Positions 44,231 to 53,712 are shown, counted from the stretch's first letter. The stretch: 64,000 nt of DNA from Terriglobus roseus DSM 18391 (GCF_000265425.1 NC_018014.1:3782001-3846000); one strand, 5' to 3'. A program made the numbers and translations. The notes: generated from the letters alone by a model not told the origin.

Positions 44231-44264
44231 AATGCGCATTTCCGCATATTTTTGCTATGCGCAT
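44231..44264. repeat. doubled ATGCGCAT motif, copy 1
   Basis: TACGTCAATGCGCATT around 44226-44240 and ATGCGCAT at 44257-44264, followed by CGATACTGTCGTTC and GCGACAGCGAT. The copy at 56984 has the same layout. It lies about 190 bp before the hypothetical gene at 44455. Confidence 0.55.
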
Positions 44265-44366
44265 TTCAACAATTCGATACTGTCGTTCAATGCGACAGCG
44301 ATGTCCTGCTCCGATCCTAGGCAGCGCTCCGTCGTCTGGGACCATGGGCCTGTTACCTCGCGAGGC

Positions 44367-44432
44367 AGCAAACCGCAGCCGTTGCGCCAAATCGCTCTGG
44401 AAGACAGAGCAAAGTAATAATCGAAGCTGAAC
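44367..44432. mobile_element. right end of the 230-bp element family, partial
   Basis: GCAAACCGCAGCCGTTGCGC (from about 44371) through AATAATCGAAGC (44417-44428) matches the right end of the 54947 element nearly base for base. No matching left end is found 230 bp upstream; the nearest upstream ends are at 36837 and 43022. Confidence 0.55.
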
Positions 44433-44454
44433 CTTGACCTCTAAACTGGTTCCG

Positions 44455-45243
44455 ATGTCCATCTCGGAAGCAGCCCAGCTCTACAGCAGCAACATGTCGA
44501 TCATTCGCGATCGCATCAATCTCGTTCGCAGCGTTCTAGATAATCAAGTCCTTCTCGGGTCTGAAGCCTTCGAGACTGAGCTGGTGTACCTGCAATTCCG
44601 AAAAGTGTTGGAGTCCATCGCGTTCTCGTCCCTAGCGGCAAACAAAGAGCAATACGCGTCTCTCCACGCCAATTTCGGCAGACATTGGAAAGCCGAACAG
44701 ATCCTCAAGGAACTGACCGCGCTCAACCCTGACTTTTACCCGATGCCTTTAGAGGCTCCCATCTCAATGCCGGGATTTCACCACTTCGACTTGGTCACAG
44801 ATGGATTCCTTACGCGAGAAGACTTCGCCACCCTCTACGACGTGTCGTCTCAAGTGCTACATACACGCAATCCCTACTCAGAGAAGGCCCCTGTCATCCA
44901 GGCGAAATACTCTGGCATTGAGTGGACAGCACGAATCCAGCGCCTCCTTTCGATACATTCGGTGCGGCTTCTGAATGGTGAGGTTTTTCTGGTGCAGATC
45001 CCCGCGGAGGGTCCTATATTGATGAACCACGGGGCCGCCGGTCAAAACTTAGACCCGGTCCGGGCTGAAGAGAACCGCCGCAACGCTGTGATGTATGGCT
45101 GGCTCACGGGGCATCAGACGTTCATAGGCGCCGTGCCGTCTACAGCTGTGCCCTTGCAGCCTGCACCCCAACTTGTGAGCTTCTCACGCCTACCAATATC
45201 CAAGTCACCTCCGGGCGTGGATCGACAGCCCAAGGCGCACTGA
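44455..45243 (+). CDS. hypothetical protein of conserved type
   Basis: A 262-residue soluble protein from MSISEAAQLYSSNMSIIRDR. It has a helical first half (LVYLQFRKVLESIAFSSLAA, NFGRHWKAEQILKELTALNP) and a middle segment with DFATLYDVSSQVLHTRNPYS. I remember similar proteins (FRK.LE.IAF.S.....Y, W....IL..L...NP.FYP, L...Y...S..LHA.NP) as scattered, unassigned genes of bacteria, but no function. No ribosome-binding site is evident. It begins right after the element end at 44432, which may carry its promoter. Confidence 0.7.
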   Translation: MSISEAAQLYSSNMSIIRDRINLVRSVLDNQVLLGSEAFETELVYLQFRKVLESIAFSSLAANKEQYASLHANFGRHWKAEQILKELTALNPDFYPMPLEAPISMPGFHHFDLVTDGFLTREDFATLYDVSSQVLHTRNPYSEKAPVIQAKYSGIEWTARIQRLLSIHSVRLLNGEVFLVQIPAEGPILMNHGAAGQNLDPVRAEENRRNAVMYGWLTGHQTFIGAVPSTAVPLQPAPQLVSFSRLPISKSPPGVDRQPKAH

Positions 45244-45816
45244 TGTTCACGTGTAGCTGCGGGTCTTCCTCCGCTGTCCCTAATTGACTGTCAAATCCAA
45301 TACCGATTCCGATGCCCCACGGATGCCGATTTGACCACTCGCGACCTCCGGTTTTATCACCCTACGGGGCAAATACCCCGGAGAGATCGCACACACATGA
45401 GCAAACGCAAGAGCCCGCCTAGTCCCAGCCGCAACCCGCACACAAAAGGGGAAAGCTGCTGCATATGCCGCAAGACCACATCATCCTCCAACAATCCTCC
45501 GACCCAATCGGGTTCCTCACGCGGATCACGCTGTCTCCCAATCAGACCCTGCCGTCAAAGCTGGAAGAAAGAGCGGCCGATGCAGAGGACAGATCGGAGT
45601 AGCACTTAGCCGATCCGTCCACAGTCTTCGCGGTCCGGCGGCGATTCCCTTTGGGAACGTCGCCCGGCAAGCGGGATCCCCTGTTGACCCTTCCTCACAG
45701 TCCACCTGTTCCCCAAGAGCTAGCAACCCGATGGCGCCAGGGCTGTTTTGATCGAGCACGAATGCCGAATGAGCAGCTTCCGCTAACGGTCGCGTTTGCT
45801 CGCGGCCTCCCACAGC
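45244..45816. other. 570-bp stretch without a supported gene
   Basis: A + frame at about 45466 (MPQDHIILQQSSDPIGFLTR) looks faintly protein-like but ends after 40-45 codons, and other frames are Ser/Arg rich. No function is suggested. Confidence 0.4.
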
Positions 45817-46180
45817 CTAGTTTTCGGACGGCGGTTCCATATGATCGATCACCATGACTTGCACGAAGGCTTTCACAGGAGCAAGCTTCAACCCCGCCTG
45901 CTCTTGAATCGCGGTGTAAAGGCCCGGAGGAGCGTTCGGATCGTCTCCGGTGTGGCTCCCAGCTACGGGGCAATAGCCCTGTGATTCATCGGGTGTCCAC
46001 TTAAGATCGAAATCGTATCGAGAAGGCAAACCAGTTTGATCGACCACGGGCTTGTCCATGAACGCATCCTGCATCCCTTTGGCGACGTCTCCAAGAGAAG
46101 CGTTTCGGACCCTAAGGACGGCTTGGCATTTGTACGGGAAGCCCGTGCTGTCGCTTGGCTGACACTTAAGGCTATGAGCA
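45817..46180 (-). pseudogene. C-terminal relic of a TIGR03435-family protein
   Basis: The minus strand reads RNASLGDVAKGMQDAFMDKP, VVDQTGLPSRYDFDLKWTPD, then DDPNAPPGLYTAIQEQAGLK and VIDHMEPPSEN before the stop at 45817. This is the last third of the secreted TIGR03435 family (VVD.TGL.G.YDF.L.W.P ... LF.A..EQLGLKL). Upstream sequence to about 46180 (KCQPSDSTGFPYKCQAV) is still similar, but no start or signal peptide remains. Confidence 0.7.
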
Positions 46181-46208
46181 ATTGCTCATCTTTGGTACTC
46201 GCATCCCT

Positions 46209-46619
46209 ATGCTCAGGAAACGTGTAGCGGCCAGGACGATAAAGCCACGTAAATTGCCCCGTCAAAAGCGCGCAGAAGAGACTGTGGCTGTCATCGTGGA
46301 AGCGGCTGCTCGCATTCTTGAGAAGAGCGGGTTCGAGGGATTCAACACAAACGCCGTGAGCAAGAAAGCGGGCGTGAGTATTGGCTCGTTGTACCAGTAC
46401 TTCCCGAGCAAGAACGCTCTTCTCAGTGCAATCATCGAACGTGAGGCAGCACCTCTGCTGGCGATCAAGGCGCAGGTAGCTCGACTCACTGATTGCCGCA
46501 TAGCCATGCAGCGCTACATCGCGGCGGCAACCCAACACCAGATGCGTCGCCCTCAACTCGCCAGGCTTATCGACATAGCAGAGAAGCGGGAGATTTTCTC
46601 GCGCCGACAAGGGCCCTGA
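46209..46619 (+). pseudogene. TetR-family regulator, truncated
   Basis: From ATG 46209 a normal TetR DNA-binding domain is seen: RAEETVAVIVEAAARILEKS, GFEGFNTNAVSKKAGVSIGS and LYQYFPSKNALLSAIIEREA. The protein stops after 136 residues (EKREIFSRRQGP), whereas TetR proteins usually have about 190-210, so most of the ligand-binding domain is lost. It might still bind DNA, but I judge it broken. Confidence 0.65.
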
Positions 46620-47447
46620 TCGTAAAGAGAACGCATTATGAGCACAATCGAAGGTGCCTCCAACAAACTTCGGGAAAGAGTGGAAGGGGCCGTCTGGGGC
46701 TATCTCCGATCGAGTTGATCAAGCATTCACTATGACGCCGCTCTGCCGACTCAGCCGGTGAGCGGGATGAAGGCTTCTGACACCATGAACGCCTGTAGGT
46801 TCGGTCTAGGCTTGCGCTGCTCCAGAGACCTAGCAATCAGCGGCTGAGAGCCTGTGCAGCGTCAGGTCCCAGCTTCACCAAAAGTGATCCAGAACCAATA
46901 AATGTCGTAGTTTGATCACGATATTTGTCGCATTCCGCGCCGGAATCGCTTCCATTCCCTTGGCGTCACGGGCGAGCTAAATCACGCTTGGTAAGGCCCA
47001 GCACCCTTCGACCGATTTAGTACTGCTCATAATATTCGAGTCGCAGTTCCCGCTGCTGTGCGAGTCGTTGTTGGCGGTTGGCATTAGCAGCCGCTACGAA
47101 TCCTTCGTTAAATTCCGTGGCAAATGTATTTGCGCAGTATCCCGCGCGGATGCCGGGGCCCCTAGCTGGACGCTTGGCGACGCGGCTGTCGCTGCTACAA
47201 CAATGTCGTTTTGCGTCATTTCCATTTTGGGAATGTAGAGCAACCCATGTGTCAGACGGCTCGCTCCATATGCTCGGTATTCCAAAGCACACTTGCGATG
47301 CGGGTCCATGCTGCGATTGTTAGCTAATAGGCCCAAACCGGCGCCGTCACCGGCGTGCCGCCGCTGACGGGTACTCAATTTACCTAATTGTTTTCTACGT
47401 GCCGGCAATGGTAATGCTCGTCCATCTTCCCGGAGGGAGAAATCGAC
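46620..47447. other. 830-bp stretch with a weak minus-strand frame
   Basis: A minus-strand frame ending near 47017 has a plausible tail (NEGFVAAANANRQQRLAQQR then ELRLEYYEQY), but its first half is unlike protein. TGTCGTAGTTTGATCACGAT at about 46896 followed by TTTGTCGCA and, 44 bp later, TTGGCGTCA resembles the left ends of the 230-bp elements, weakly. Confidence 0.4.
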
Positions 47448-47693
47448 ATGACTATCGCTCATAACAGACAACCCAGAACGTTCCTACTGCTCGCACTCAC
47501 AATGTGCAGCGTGGCCGCGGCTGCGGGCTTTGGCATCAAGGCTCACGCCACACACGCAATAGTCCGACCACAGACTTGCGTAGGTGCTGGCCACGAAACA
47601 CCAACCGGTGGCTGTTATGCCAACTCGTCGCATACTGGCAGCCAATGCGGCGCTGACGGAACGTGGGAACCCGGCACTGGCGACTGCTTCTAG
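47448..47693 (+). CDS. small secreted cysteine-rich protein
   Basis: An 81-residue exported protein. Signal peptide within residues 1-34 (RTFLLLALTMCSVAAAAGFG, then KAHA-T). The 38-residue mature core has four cysteines: CVGAGHETPTGGCYANSSHT, GSQCGADGTWEPGTGDCF. The spacing suits two disulfides. GGGAG precedes the ATG. It is followed by a membrane-anchored thioredoxin-like gene, a natural helper for disulfide formation. No known family; possibly a toxin, a signal or an envelope protein. Confidence 0.65.
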   Translation: MTIAHNRQPRTFLLLALTMCSVAAAAGFGIKAHATHAIVRPQTCVGAGHETPTGGCYANSSHTGSQCGADGTWEPGTGDCF

Positions 47694-47799
47694 TGATAGA
47701 AGACCACTGCTGAGCGACAAGCGCTGTTCACTACAGTGGACTCGCTTGTCGCTTTGCAGCCGGACGCAGTGCTACATCAGCCGAAGCATGGAAGAAACA

Positions 47800-48375
47800 A
47801 TGTCGAAACTGTTGAACAAGCGGGCATTACTAGGAGCTCTCCCTACAGTTCTCCTCGCCGCATCATTGATGCTCAATCTCGCTCAGTATTGGAACAGCAC
47901 TAGTAAAGCAAGCAGCTCACGCGTGACGACGCAGGTCCTACCGGCGGTAGGACAAGAATTAGCCTCACTGCACGTCATTACTTCTGACGGTCGTGCGATC
48001 TCATTGCCTCTGAGGACCTCTGGCAAGCAAACAGTTCTATACGTCCTCTCACCAACGTGCAAATGGTGCAAGCTGAATCAGAAAACAATTAACTCTCTAT
48101 CGCAGCAATCAAATGGGCGCTTTCAAGTGATTGGCTTGATGGCGCAGAAGGCAGATAGTGAGTCAAAAAAGGTTCTGAGTTCCTATGCTTTCCCCGTCTA
48201 CACCGTAGACGCGACCGTTCCATATCAAGGTGTGCCGCTCGATGTAACTCCCCGGACCTTTGTCGTATCCCCAAGTGGCCATGTCGCCAAAAGGTGGGAG
48301 GGCGCCTACAGCGATGTCACGCTTCAAGCGATCGCTGCTTTCCTCCACGTAGAATTACCGCAGCCTCATGATTAA
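47800..48375 (+). CDS. membrane-anchored thioredoxin-like protein (TlpA/ResA-like)
   Basis: A 191-residue protein. One N-terminal membrane helix (LLGALPTVLLAASLMLNLAQ) anchors a periplasmic thioredoxin fold with the active-site motif CKWC in VLYVLSPTCKWCKLNQKTIN and the cis-proline region TPRTFVVSPSGHVAKRWEG. This resembles the TlpA/ResA/DsbE group that reduces or forms disulfides in the periplasm. GGAAG lies before ATG 47800; an in-frame ATG at 47788 is an alternative. It lies between a Cys-rich secreted protein and a TIGR03435 protein. Confidence 0.82.
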   Translation: MSKLLNKRALLGALPTVLLAASLMLNLAQYWNSTSKASSSRVTTQVLPAVGQELASLHVITSDGRAISLPLRTSGKQTVLYVLSPTCKWCKLNQKTINSLSQQSNGRFQVIGLMAQKADSESKKVLSSYAFPVYTVDATVPYQGVPLDVTPRTFVVSPSGHVAKRWEGAYSDVTLQAIAAFLHVELPQPHD

Positions 48376-48445
48376 CCCTCTGCTGATACTTTGGAGCAAA
48401 GCTTAGAAAGCGTTCTTTTCTCTTCGGTTTACAGGCCGCCACTCA

Positions 48446-49228
48446 ATGCGTCTTCTTTCCGTCTTGTTCTTCAGTTGTCTGTTATCACAATGTGTCGCTC
48501 AAAGTACTGAAGGCACACTGCCAAATGAACTGAGGGATTTCCCTGTATCCATCGTCAAACCGAATGTGAGAAATGATGGCAGATGGCGTGCTCAGTTTGT
48601 CGCCACTGGATATACCGCTATGGGAGTGACGCTTAAGCAGATCATCCAGGATGCGTATTTTGTTTATGACGAATCTCGACTCGAGGGTCTGCCAAAGTGG
48701 GCAAGTACAGAAAAGTTGGACCTCGATGCGCGCGTTGACACGGAACAGTTAGCGACCTTCGAAAAGCTGAGTACAGAGCAAAAGCAATTACTTCTACAGC
48801 GTCTTCTGCATCAAAGATTCGGACTTCAAGCCGGCTTTGAAAAAAAGGCTGGTCGTCAGTACGTTCTGACGATCGCAAAGGGTGGGGCGAAACTGAAGCG
48901 GTCAGCCCAAGCAGTAAACGAAAGCAATGAAAAAGGTCTATGGCCAAGCCTAAGACCCGGGAAGATGGTAGCTTCGCATGTTCCCATGGGGGAGTTTGCA
49001 AGATCTCTCGGTCTAGTACTTGGCCGCCCCACAATTGATAGGACCGGATTGAACGATCATTTTGATATTGCGCTTGAGTGGCAGCCTGATCTCGATAGCG
49101 CAGGGGAGACGTCTGGGCCTTCTGTATTTTCGGCGTTGAAGGATCAGCTCGGACTCGAATTAAGGCTCGATAAGGCGGCAACAGATGTGCTCGTCGTTAC
49201 GGCAGTTGAACACCCCCAGAGCAACTGA
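48446..49228 (+). CDS. secreted TIGR03435-family protein
   Basis: A 260-residue exported protein with signal peptide MRLLSVLFFSCLLSQCVAQ. The family core is intact: VTLKQIIQDAYFVYDESRLE, LPKWASTEKLDLDARVDTEQ, LLLQRLLHQRFGLQAGFEKK, YVLTIAKGGAKLKRS, LGRPTIDRTGLNDHFDIALE and FSALKDQLGLELRLDKAATD. TIGR03435 was defined from soil Acidobacteria, where many copies exist. It is thought to resemble secretin/TonB-like short domains, but its role is unknown. It follows the thioredoxin-like gene in the same direction by 71 bp. Confidence 0.88.
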   Translation: MRLLSVLFFSCLLSQCVAQSTEGTLPNELRDFPVSIVKPNVRNDGRWRAQFVATGYTAMGVTLKQIIQDAYFVYDESRLEGLPKWASTEKLDLDARVDTEQLATFEKLSTEQKQLLLQRLLHQRFGLQAGFEKKAGRQYVLTIAKGGAKLKRSAQAVNESNEKGLWPSLRPGKMVASHVPMGEFARSLGLVLGRPTIDRTGLNDHFDIALEWQPDLDSAGETSGPSVFSALKDQLGLELRLDKAATDVLVVTAVEHPQSN

Positions 49229-49385
49229 GCATCTTTACTAGGTCCGCAACAGCCAACCTACCGATAAAGGCTGAGTACTATCAGTATCAACACATCAAAT
49301 GAAAGTGTCGAAACACTATCCAGACGGGAACAGCACAAGGAATCGCGCAGCGGCAGCGATGAGTCAAAACACCCGAGGATCGCGA

Positions 49386-50213
49386 CTAAGCCTTTACAAA
49401 CCAGTCTGCGAGAGCGGTCAAATCATCCTGCGCGTACTCGCTATTGGTTGTGTAGTTTAAAGTCGAACGAGACGGGGGAGGACGAAATAGTGACGCCGCG
49501 GGCGAGAGTGAAAGATGCTCGATTCCCGAAACCGTTTCGTTTCCTTCCGTATCTCCATCAATAACCTTCACGACCAGGCGCATCTCCAATGAAATCCATA
49601 CTTCGTGGAATGTAATTTTCGGGCCGTCAGCTGAGGCACCGCTACATGTGACAGTTCTAAACCCAGTCACATGGATGCCCTGAATAGTGGCCTCTCCCAG
49701 ATCTTGCGTAAACACGCCATGCTCGAGATCAGTGTTGAACTTGCGCGGTCGCAAAGCGGAGGTGAGGCGTTGGGCATCGGCGAGTTGAGCCGTGCTTAGG
49801 CTTATCTGTATCGCCTGCGATGTGTTCCCTAATGGCCCTTCTCCCCAGTGCCATATCGAACCGACCTTTGGATCAAAAACAAACTGTCGCCAGTAATCGC
49901 AGGGCGGCAGCGTGCCATACTCTGGAACGTCGCATTGTTGGTCAAAGGGCTGCGCTCCGATCATGGTGACTGTCCCATCCGCGTCACGAGCTAATAGGAC
50001 GTGTCCCATTTCCTGAATAAGGGTTTGCTTACCTTTGCCGTCGAGATGTACTCTTCGGGCGAACTTCAAAGCAGAAAATGGGCGACCCTGCACTATCGCG
50101 GGCGGCGAGAGATCAGGATCGGTCGATCCAGGTCCGTCAGCATTTGCCCTCTTGGAAACCGTTACGCAGCAAGTCAGGAGTAGTCCTCCGACAGCTACCC
50201 TTAAATGCTTCAT
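49386..50213 (-). CDS. secreted hypothetical protein
   Basis: A 275-residue exported protein, start ATG 50213 after GGAGGGAG. Signal peptide MKHLRVAVGGLLLTCCVTVS. The mature chain is beta-rich with no cofactor motif: PFSALKFARRVHLDGKGKQT, DYWRQFVFDPKVGSIWHWGE, KITFHEVWISLEMRLVVKVI, and ends LSLSPAASLFRPPPS. I recall this end (HEVW.S..L.LVVKV..GDT.G...SGIEHLSL...LF.PP) in acidobacterial secreted proteins of unknown role. It stands alone. Confidence 0.72.
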   Translation of the reverse strand: MKHLRVAVGGLLLTCCVTVSKRANADGPGSTDPDLSPPAIVQGRPFSALKFARRVHLDGKGKQTLIQEMGHVLLARDADGTVTMIGAQPFDQQCDVPEYGTLPPCDYWRQFVFDPKVGSIWHWGEGPLGNTSQAIQISLSTAQLADAQRLTSALRPRKFNTDLEHGVFTQDLGEATIQGIHVTGFRTVTCSGASADGPKITFHEVWISLEMRLVVKVIDGDTEGNETVSGIEHLSLSPAASLFRPPPSRSTLNYTTNSEYAQDDLTALADWFVKA

Positions 50214-50317
50214 AGAAGTTCTCCCTCCAGAACGCGCCAGCATTACTTGTGCAAATCGCTACAGCCTTCGATCGCTGCCCGTGCCTATATCACGTTACCG
50301 CGTTTAGGACTAAGTTG

Positions 50318-51070
50318 TCAGTCTAGCGAAAAGCAGAGGCCCTGCACCTCCCCAACCTGATCCATAGCTCTTTGTTGTTGCAGAGGGCCTTGGCTGTGGA
50401 ACTGTTGCCAGTCATGGAACGTTTGACCGTCCGCCTTTTGCAAGGTCGTCATCTCTGCGCTGAACTCCGCTTTCGCGATGGCGCAGCCATCGTGGCTTGC
50501 CTCTGCCCGCTTCAAAGCGCTTCCCGCTGGGCTGTCTAGGGTGGAATGCCACTCGGCTGGGTAGCGCTGCTCTATCTGCTTTTCCCAGAGGGAGAAGGTA
50601 GCTGGCATGTCTGCGGCTCCGTCCAAGACGATCAGCTTCTCAACATGCTCGGGGTAGCGTGACGCATATTCCAACGCGATAGTACCGCCGAAACTGTGGC
50701 CCATCAGCGAAAGCTTTTGGATGCCCAAGCTCCTCCTCAGAGCTTCAACGTCCTGCACCAGCGTGGTCATGGCGTAATCGCGGTTCACCGGCCGTTCACT
50801 ACGACCAGAGCCGCGCTCATCAAGATAGATGATCTGTACATGCCCTTCGAGCTGTGCACCGATCGTTTTCTCGAAGCTGTAGCTGTTGTACCCAGCCCCA
50901 CCATGCAAAAAGAGCGCAGGCGACTTGGCCCGACGCCTTTGACCCGCAACTTTGAACCAAAGCTTAACCCCATTGATCGTCGCTTGATGCTCTCCAGCAG
51001 GAAGCGAAACCTGACCAAATGAGCAGGCCGAGGAGCACAGGACGGACGCAAGCGTTAGCTTCAGCAGCAT
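50318..51070 (-). CDS. exported alpha/beta hydrolase, probably truncated
   Basis: A 250-residue hydrolase with signal peptide MLLKLTLASVLCSSACSFGQ (start 51070; an upstream start at 51106 is less likely). The fold is clear: ALFLHGGAGYNSYSF (oxyanion loop), YLDERGSGRSERPVNRDYAM, nucleophile in KLSLMGHSFGGTIALEYAS and acidic strand KLIVLDGAA. It resembles proline-iminopeptidase-type hydrolases (300-330 residues), but it ends at VQGLCFSLD, before the strand that should bring the catalytic histidine. The gene may be frameshifted or inactive. Confidence 0.75.
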   Translation of the reverse strand: MLLKLTLASVLCSSACSFGQVSLPAGEHQATINGVKLWFKVAGQRRRAKSPALFLHGGAGYNSYSFEKTIGAQLEGHVQIIYLDERGSGRSERPVNRDYAMTTLVQDVEALRRSLGIQKLSLMGHSFGGTIALEYASRYPEHVEKLIVLDGAADMPATFSLWEKQIEQRYPAEWHSTLDSPAGSALKRAEASHDGCAIAKAEFSAEMTTLQKADGQTFHDWQQFHSQGPLQQQRAMDQVGEVQGLCFSLD

Positions 51071-51337
51071 TGCTCTAATGTACGAAGGTCTGCAAGCGAG
51101 TTCCACCCGGTTGCGGTCGTGTCTACTAGTCCAGAGAAGAGCCGTTGTTGAAAGTCCGAACGCCTGGGCTCGCTCCGTTCCCTAACTGACGGGATGCGAC
51201 TTGGTGTGCCTCAAGGGCGTTGGAAGCGTAGGTGTCTTTCTTTAGGGCCAATCGCCGATGCGGACACCACTGAGGCGCCGCTTGTTCGCGACTGATACCC
51301 TGCCAATGACATCAGCTCGCCGCGTCTTGGAGCAGGA

Positions 51338-52999
51338 ATGCGTTTTCGTGGTCGGACTGCTCTAATTGCAGCGTCACTGTGGTGGGCATGGAGCGCACTC
51401 TGCTATGCCCAATGCCGTTTTAAGCCCAGTGCTCATCGTCAGGTTACATACACCTTCCGACCTGAGATTTCTGCAACAGGCCTCATACTTCACACCGTTC
51501 TAGAATTCGAAGTCGGCAGGACCGGCACAGAAGTCCTGGCACTGCCGATGGGATGGGCAGGTGAGAAGCTCCAGTCCATGACCGAACTCCAAGCCGCCTC
51601 ATCCGAGGCGGTCCTAGTTGAGGGGTCGGATCCAAGTCAGCGCGTGATCCACGCATATCCCGGACGTAGCGTGAGGGTCACCTACGACCTTACGAGAGAT
51701 TGGACCGGAACCTTTAAACATCCCCTGCAGTTCCATCCCGTTCTGGATCCCGAGTACCTAGAGTTCACTGGAAGCAACGGTCTCGTGCGCCTTGGTCTCG
51801 GAAACGACGAGATTGAGACAGCGCACTTTGATTGGAGTGCATTGCCTCGGGGCTGGGTGCTTGCAACAAGCTTCGGCAGCTCCCGCTCGTCCTCCGGTCT
51901 TTGCCAAACGAAGACAGCACCATGGCGCGATATACACGGCGCGCTCTACGCTGCAGGAGACTTCCGTCTGCACGACTTCTCCATCAACGGTAAACCGGCC
52001 CTGTTAGCCATTCGAGGTGCTTGGCAGTTCTCAGATGAAGACGCTGTCTCAGACATTCGGGACGTTGTTGGGATGGTACGACGCTTCTGGCATGATGACC
52101 ACTTCCCTTCGTTCCTGGTCACTCTCGCCCCCTACGATCAGGATCACGGTAGCAGTGATGGCAGTGCATTCACAGACGCATTCTGGATGTTCGTCTCCAA
52201 GCGCGACCAGATCAAAGGTTTGCTTCCGCAACTAGCGCATGAGTCTTTCCATGCCTGGAATCCTAAGCGGATGGGACGCATCCCCGTGGGCTACGATGAG
52301 CGCAACATCAGGTGGTTTGACGAGGGTACGACGGAGTACTACGCTCAGCTGCTCACCCTGCGGGCCGGGGCTATGACGTCCACTGCGTACATCTCCTCAC
52401 TGAACAAAGACCTCCGGCGCTTTCCAACGAGCACAGACGAATACATCCGTGGGCGAGTGATCTCACTTTGGCTCGACGGAACCATCCGGGACGAATCGCA
52501 TAATAAACATTCCTTGGACGATGTCATGTTCGACATGGTCAAAGGTGCCTCCAGGCCTTTAACGTTTGAGCGCCTGCTGGCCACCATCGACAAGTACCTC
52601 TCGCCCTCCTCTCAAGCGCTGCTGCAGCAGGCCGTGGTCGATTACGGAATGCTGCCGGCGCCAGCTCGAATCCCTCGGCAGGAGTCTTGTGGCAAGGCAG
52701 CGGTGGAATCCCTGCCGGCTTACGAGCTCGGTTTCGATCTAAAGATGTCCTCCTCCACCATGACGGTCGCGGGCGTTGCTGATGGTGGTCCCGCCTTCCT
52801 TGCCGGACTCCGCAATGGTCAAAAGCTTCTGGGGTTCTCAGTGCGGAACGGCGACACCGACCATTTAGCCACCTTCCGGGTCAGCACCGACTCGGGAGAT
52901 AAGCGTTTGAGCTACTACCCTCGGGGCTCGTCGGTGGAAGTCTGGCAATACACGGCTACATCAGACAACTGCTTAGGAAGCCTTGAGACGCGCCCCTGA
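51338..52999 (+). CDS. M61-family (glycyl aminopeptidase-like) metallopeptidase with PDZ domain
   Basis: A 553-residue secreted peptidase. Signal peptide MRFRGRTALIAASLWWAWSA-LCYA. Zinc site HESFH at 301-305 followed by Glu329 in WFDEGTTEYYAQL, the HExxH...E gluzincin arrangement. The substrate-binding N-terminal beta part (YTFRPEISATGLILHTVLEF) and the C-terminal PDZ-like domain (VADGGPAFLAGLRNGQKLLG) match the M61 family. It likely cleaves peptides starting with glycine or similar. GGAGCAGGA precedes the ATG. Confidence 0.9.
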   Translation: MRFRGRTALIAASLWWAWSALCYAQCRFKPSAHRQVTYTFRPEISATGLILHTVLEFEVGRTGTEVLALPMGWAGEKLQSMTELQAASSEAVLVEGSDPSQRVIHAYPGRSVRVTYDLTRDWTGTFKHPLQFHPVLDPEYLEFTGSNGLVRLGLGNDEIETAHFDWSALPRGWVLATSFGSSRSSSGLCQTKTAPWRDIHGALYAAGDFRLHDFSINGKPALLAIRGAWQFSDEDAVSDIRDVVGMVRRFWHDDHFPSFLVTLAPYDQDHGSSDGSAFTDAFWMFVSKRDQIKGLLPQLAHESFHAWNPKRMGRIPVGYDERNIRWFDEGTTEYYAQLLTLRAGAMTSTAYISSLNKDLRRFPTSTDEYIRGRVISLWLDGTIRDESHNKHSLDDVMFDMVKGASRPLTFERLLATIDKYLSPSSQALLQQAVVDYGMLPAPARIPRQESCGKAAVESLPAYELGFDLKMSSSTMTVAGVADGGPAFLAGLRNGQKLLGFSVRNGDTDHLATFRVSTDSGDKRLSYYPRGSSVEVWQYTATSDNCLGSLETRP

Positions 53000-53211
53000 A
53001 CGGCCTCGTTTTCCGTCGCGACTTATATGCCGCGATCAGTGGACCCTCGGTACCTGGGTAATGGCGGCCGCTTCGCTCTGTTGACCGAAGCCCGACAATT
53101 CTAGTGGCTTTACAGTACGAAGGTCCTGAGAAACGTCGTCAGCGAAAGTCGACCAGATCTCCAATCGCCCGGATGGCTCCGCTCCGAAATTGACGAGAAT
53201 TCTACTTCTCG

Positions 53212-53712
53212 TTACCGGCGCCTGCTCGCACTATCGACTGGCATGAGAGCGTTTGGCGCTACACGACAAACGCTTCCCGGTGTTTGAGACCACACTTCGC
53301 CGTCAAGGTAGGTCACCTTCTCCAGCTGAATCCACCGGACACCAGTCAAGTGGCGTGTGTACACCATCGCCTCGGCACCCGGAAGCGTAAATCTCTCCGA
53401 AATCAGGTCCCCGCGATCGCCATCCGACGCTCTTAGCATGGAAGCCTCGTCGATACCGATCAGCTTCACCTGAGCGCTTCTCACTAGTTTGCCATCCGAT
53501 GTGAGCAGGGCGATCTTGTATGCCAGTCTGTCATGCAAGCGTGCGTTGGTATCCCGATCCACGCTCCGGAGCGCGGGGAGGGTGCGAGGAGAGGCCTCAA
53601 CACCCACGGGGCAGCTAGTGCTTTGTCCTAGCCGGAGAATGGCTTGATCGTTACGCTGCGCCATCAGAGCAGGAGCTAGGATTACGGCTGCGAAAGTGAG
53701 AAGTGAGCGCAT
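53212..53712 (-). CDS. secreted hypothetical protein
   Basis: A 166-residue protein with signal peptide MRSLLTFAAVILAPALMAQ and GGAGG before the ATG. The mature part has no recognisable domain: AYKIALLTSDGKLVRSAQVK, ERFTLPGAEAMVYTRHLTGV, LEKVTYLDGEVWSQTPG. Two Cys (SCPVGVE, GSVCRVA) could form one disulfide. It stands alone and faces away from the peptidase gene. Confidence 0.65.
   Translation of the reverse strand: MRSLLTFAAVILAPALMAQRNDQAILRLGQSTSCPVGVEASPRTLPALRSVDRDTNARLHDRLAYKIALLTSDGKLVRSAQVKLIGIDEASMLRASDGDRGDLISERFTLPGAEAMVYTRHLTGVRWIQLEKVTYLDGEVWSQTPGSVCRVAPNALMPVDSASRRR

Noticed and set aside
43180-44239. Long minus-strand frames (184 and 335 codons) across the ArdC leader
   Set aside because: Beyond the acyltransferase fragment they are antisense to ArdC and Gly/Arg rich; only the first 80 residues of the longer one are meaningful.
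46896-47140. Possible fourth 230-bp element starting TGTCGTAGTTTG
   Set aside because: The left end matches weakly and its two units are about 44 bp apart; no convincing right end was found.
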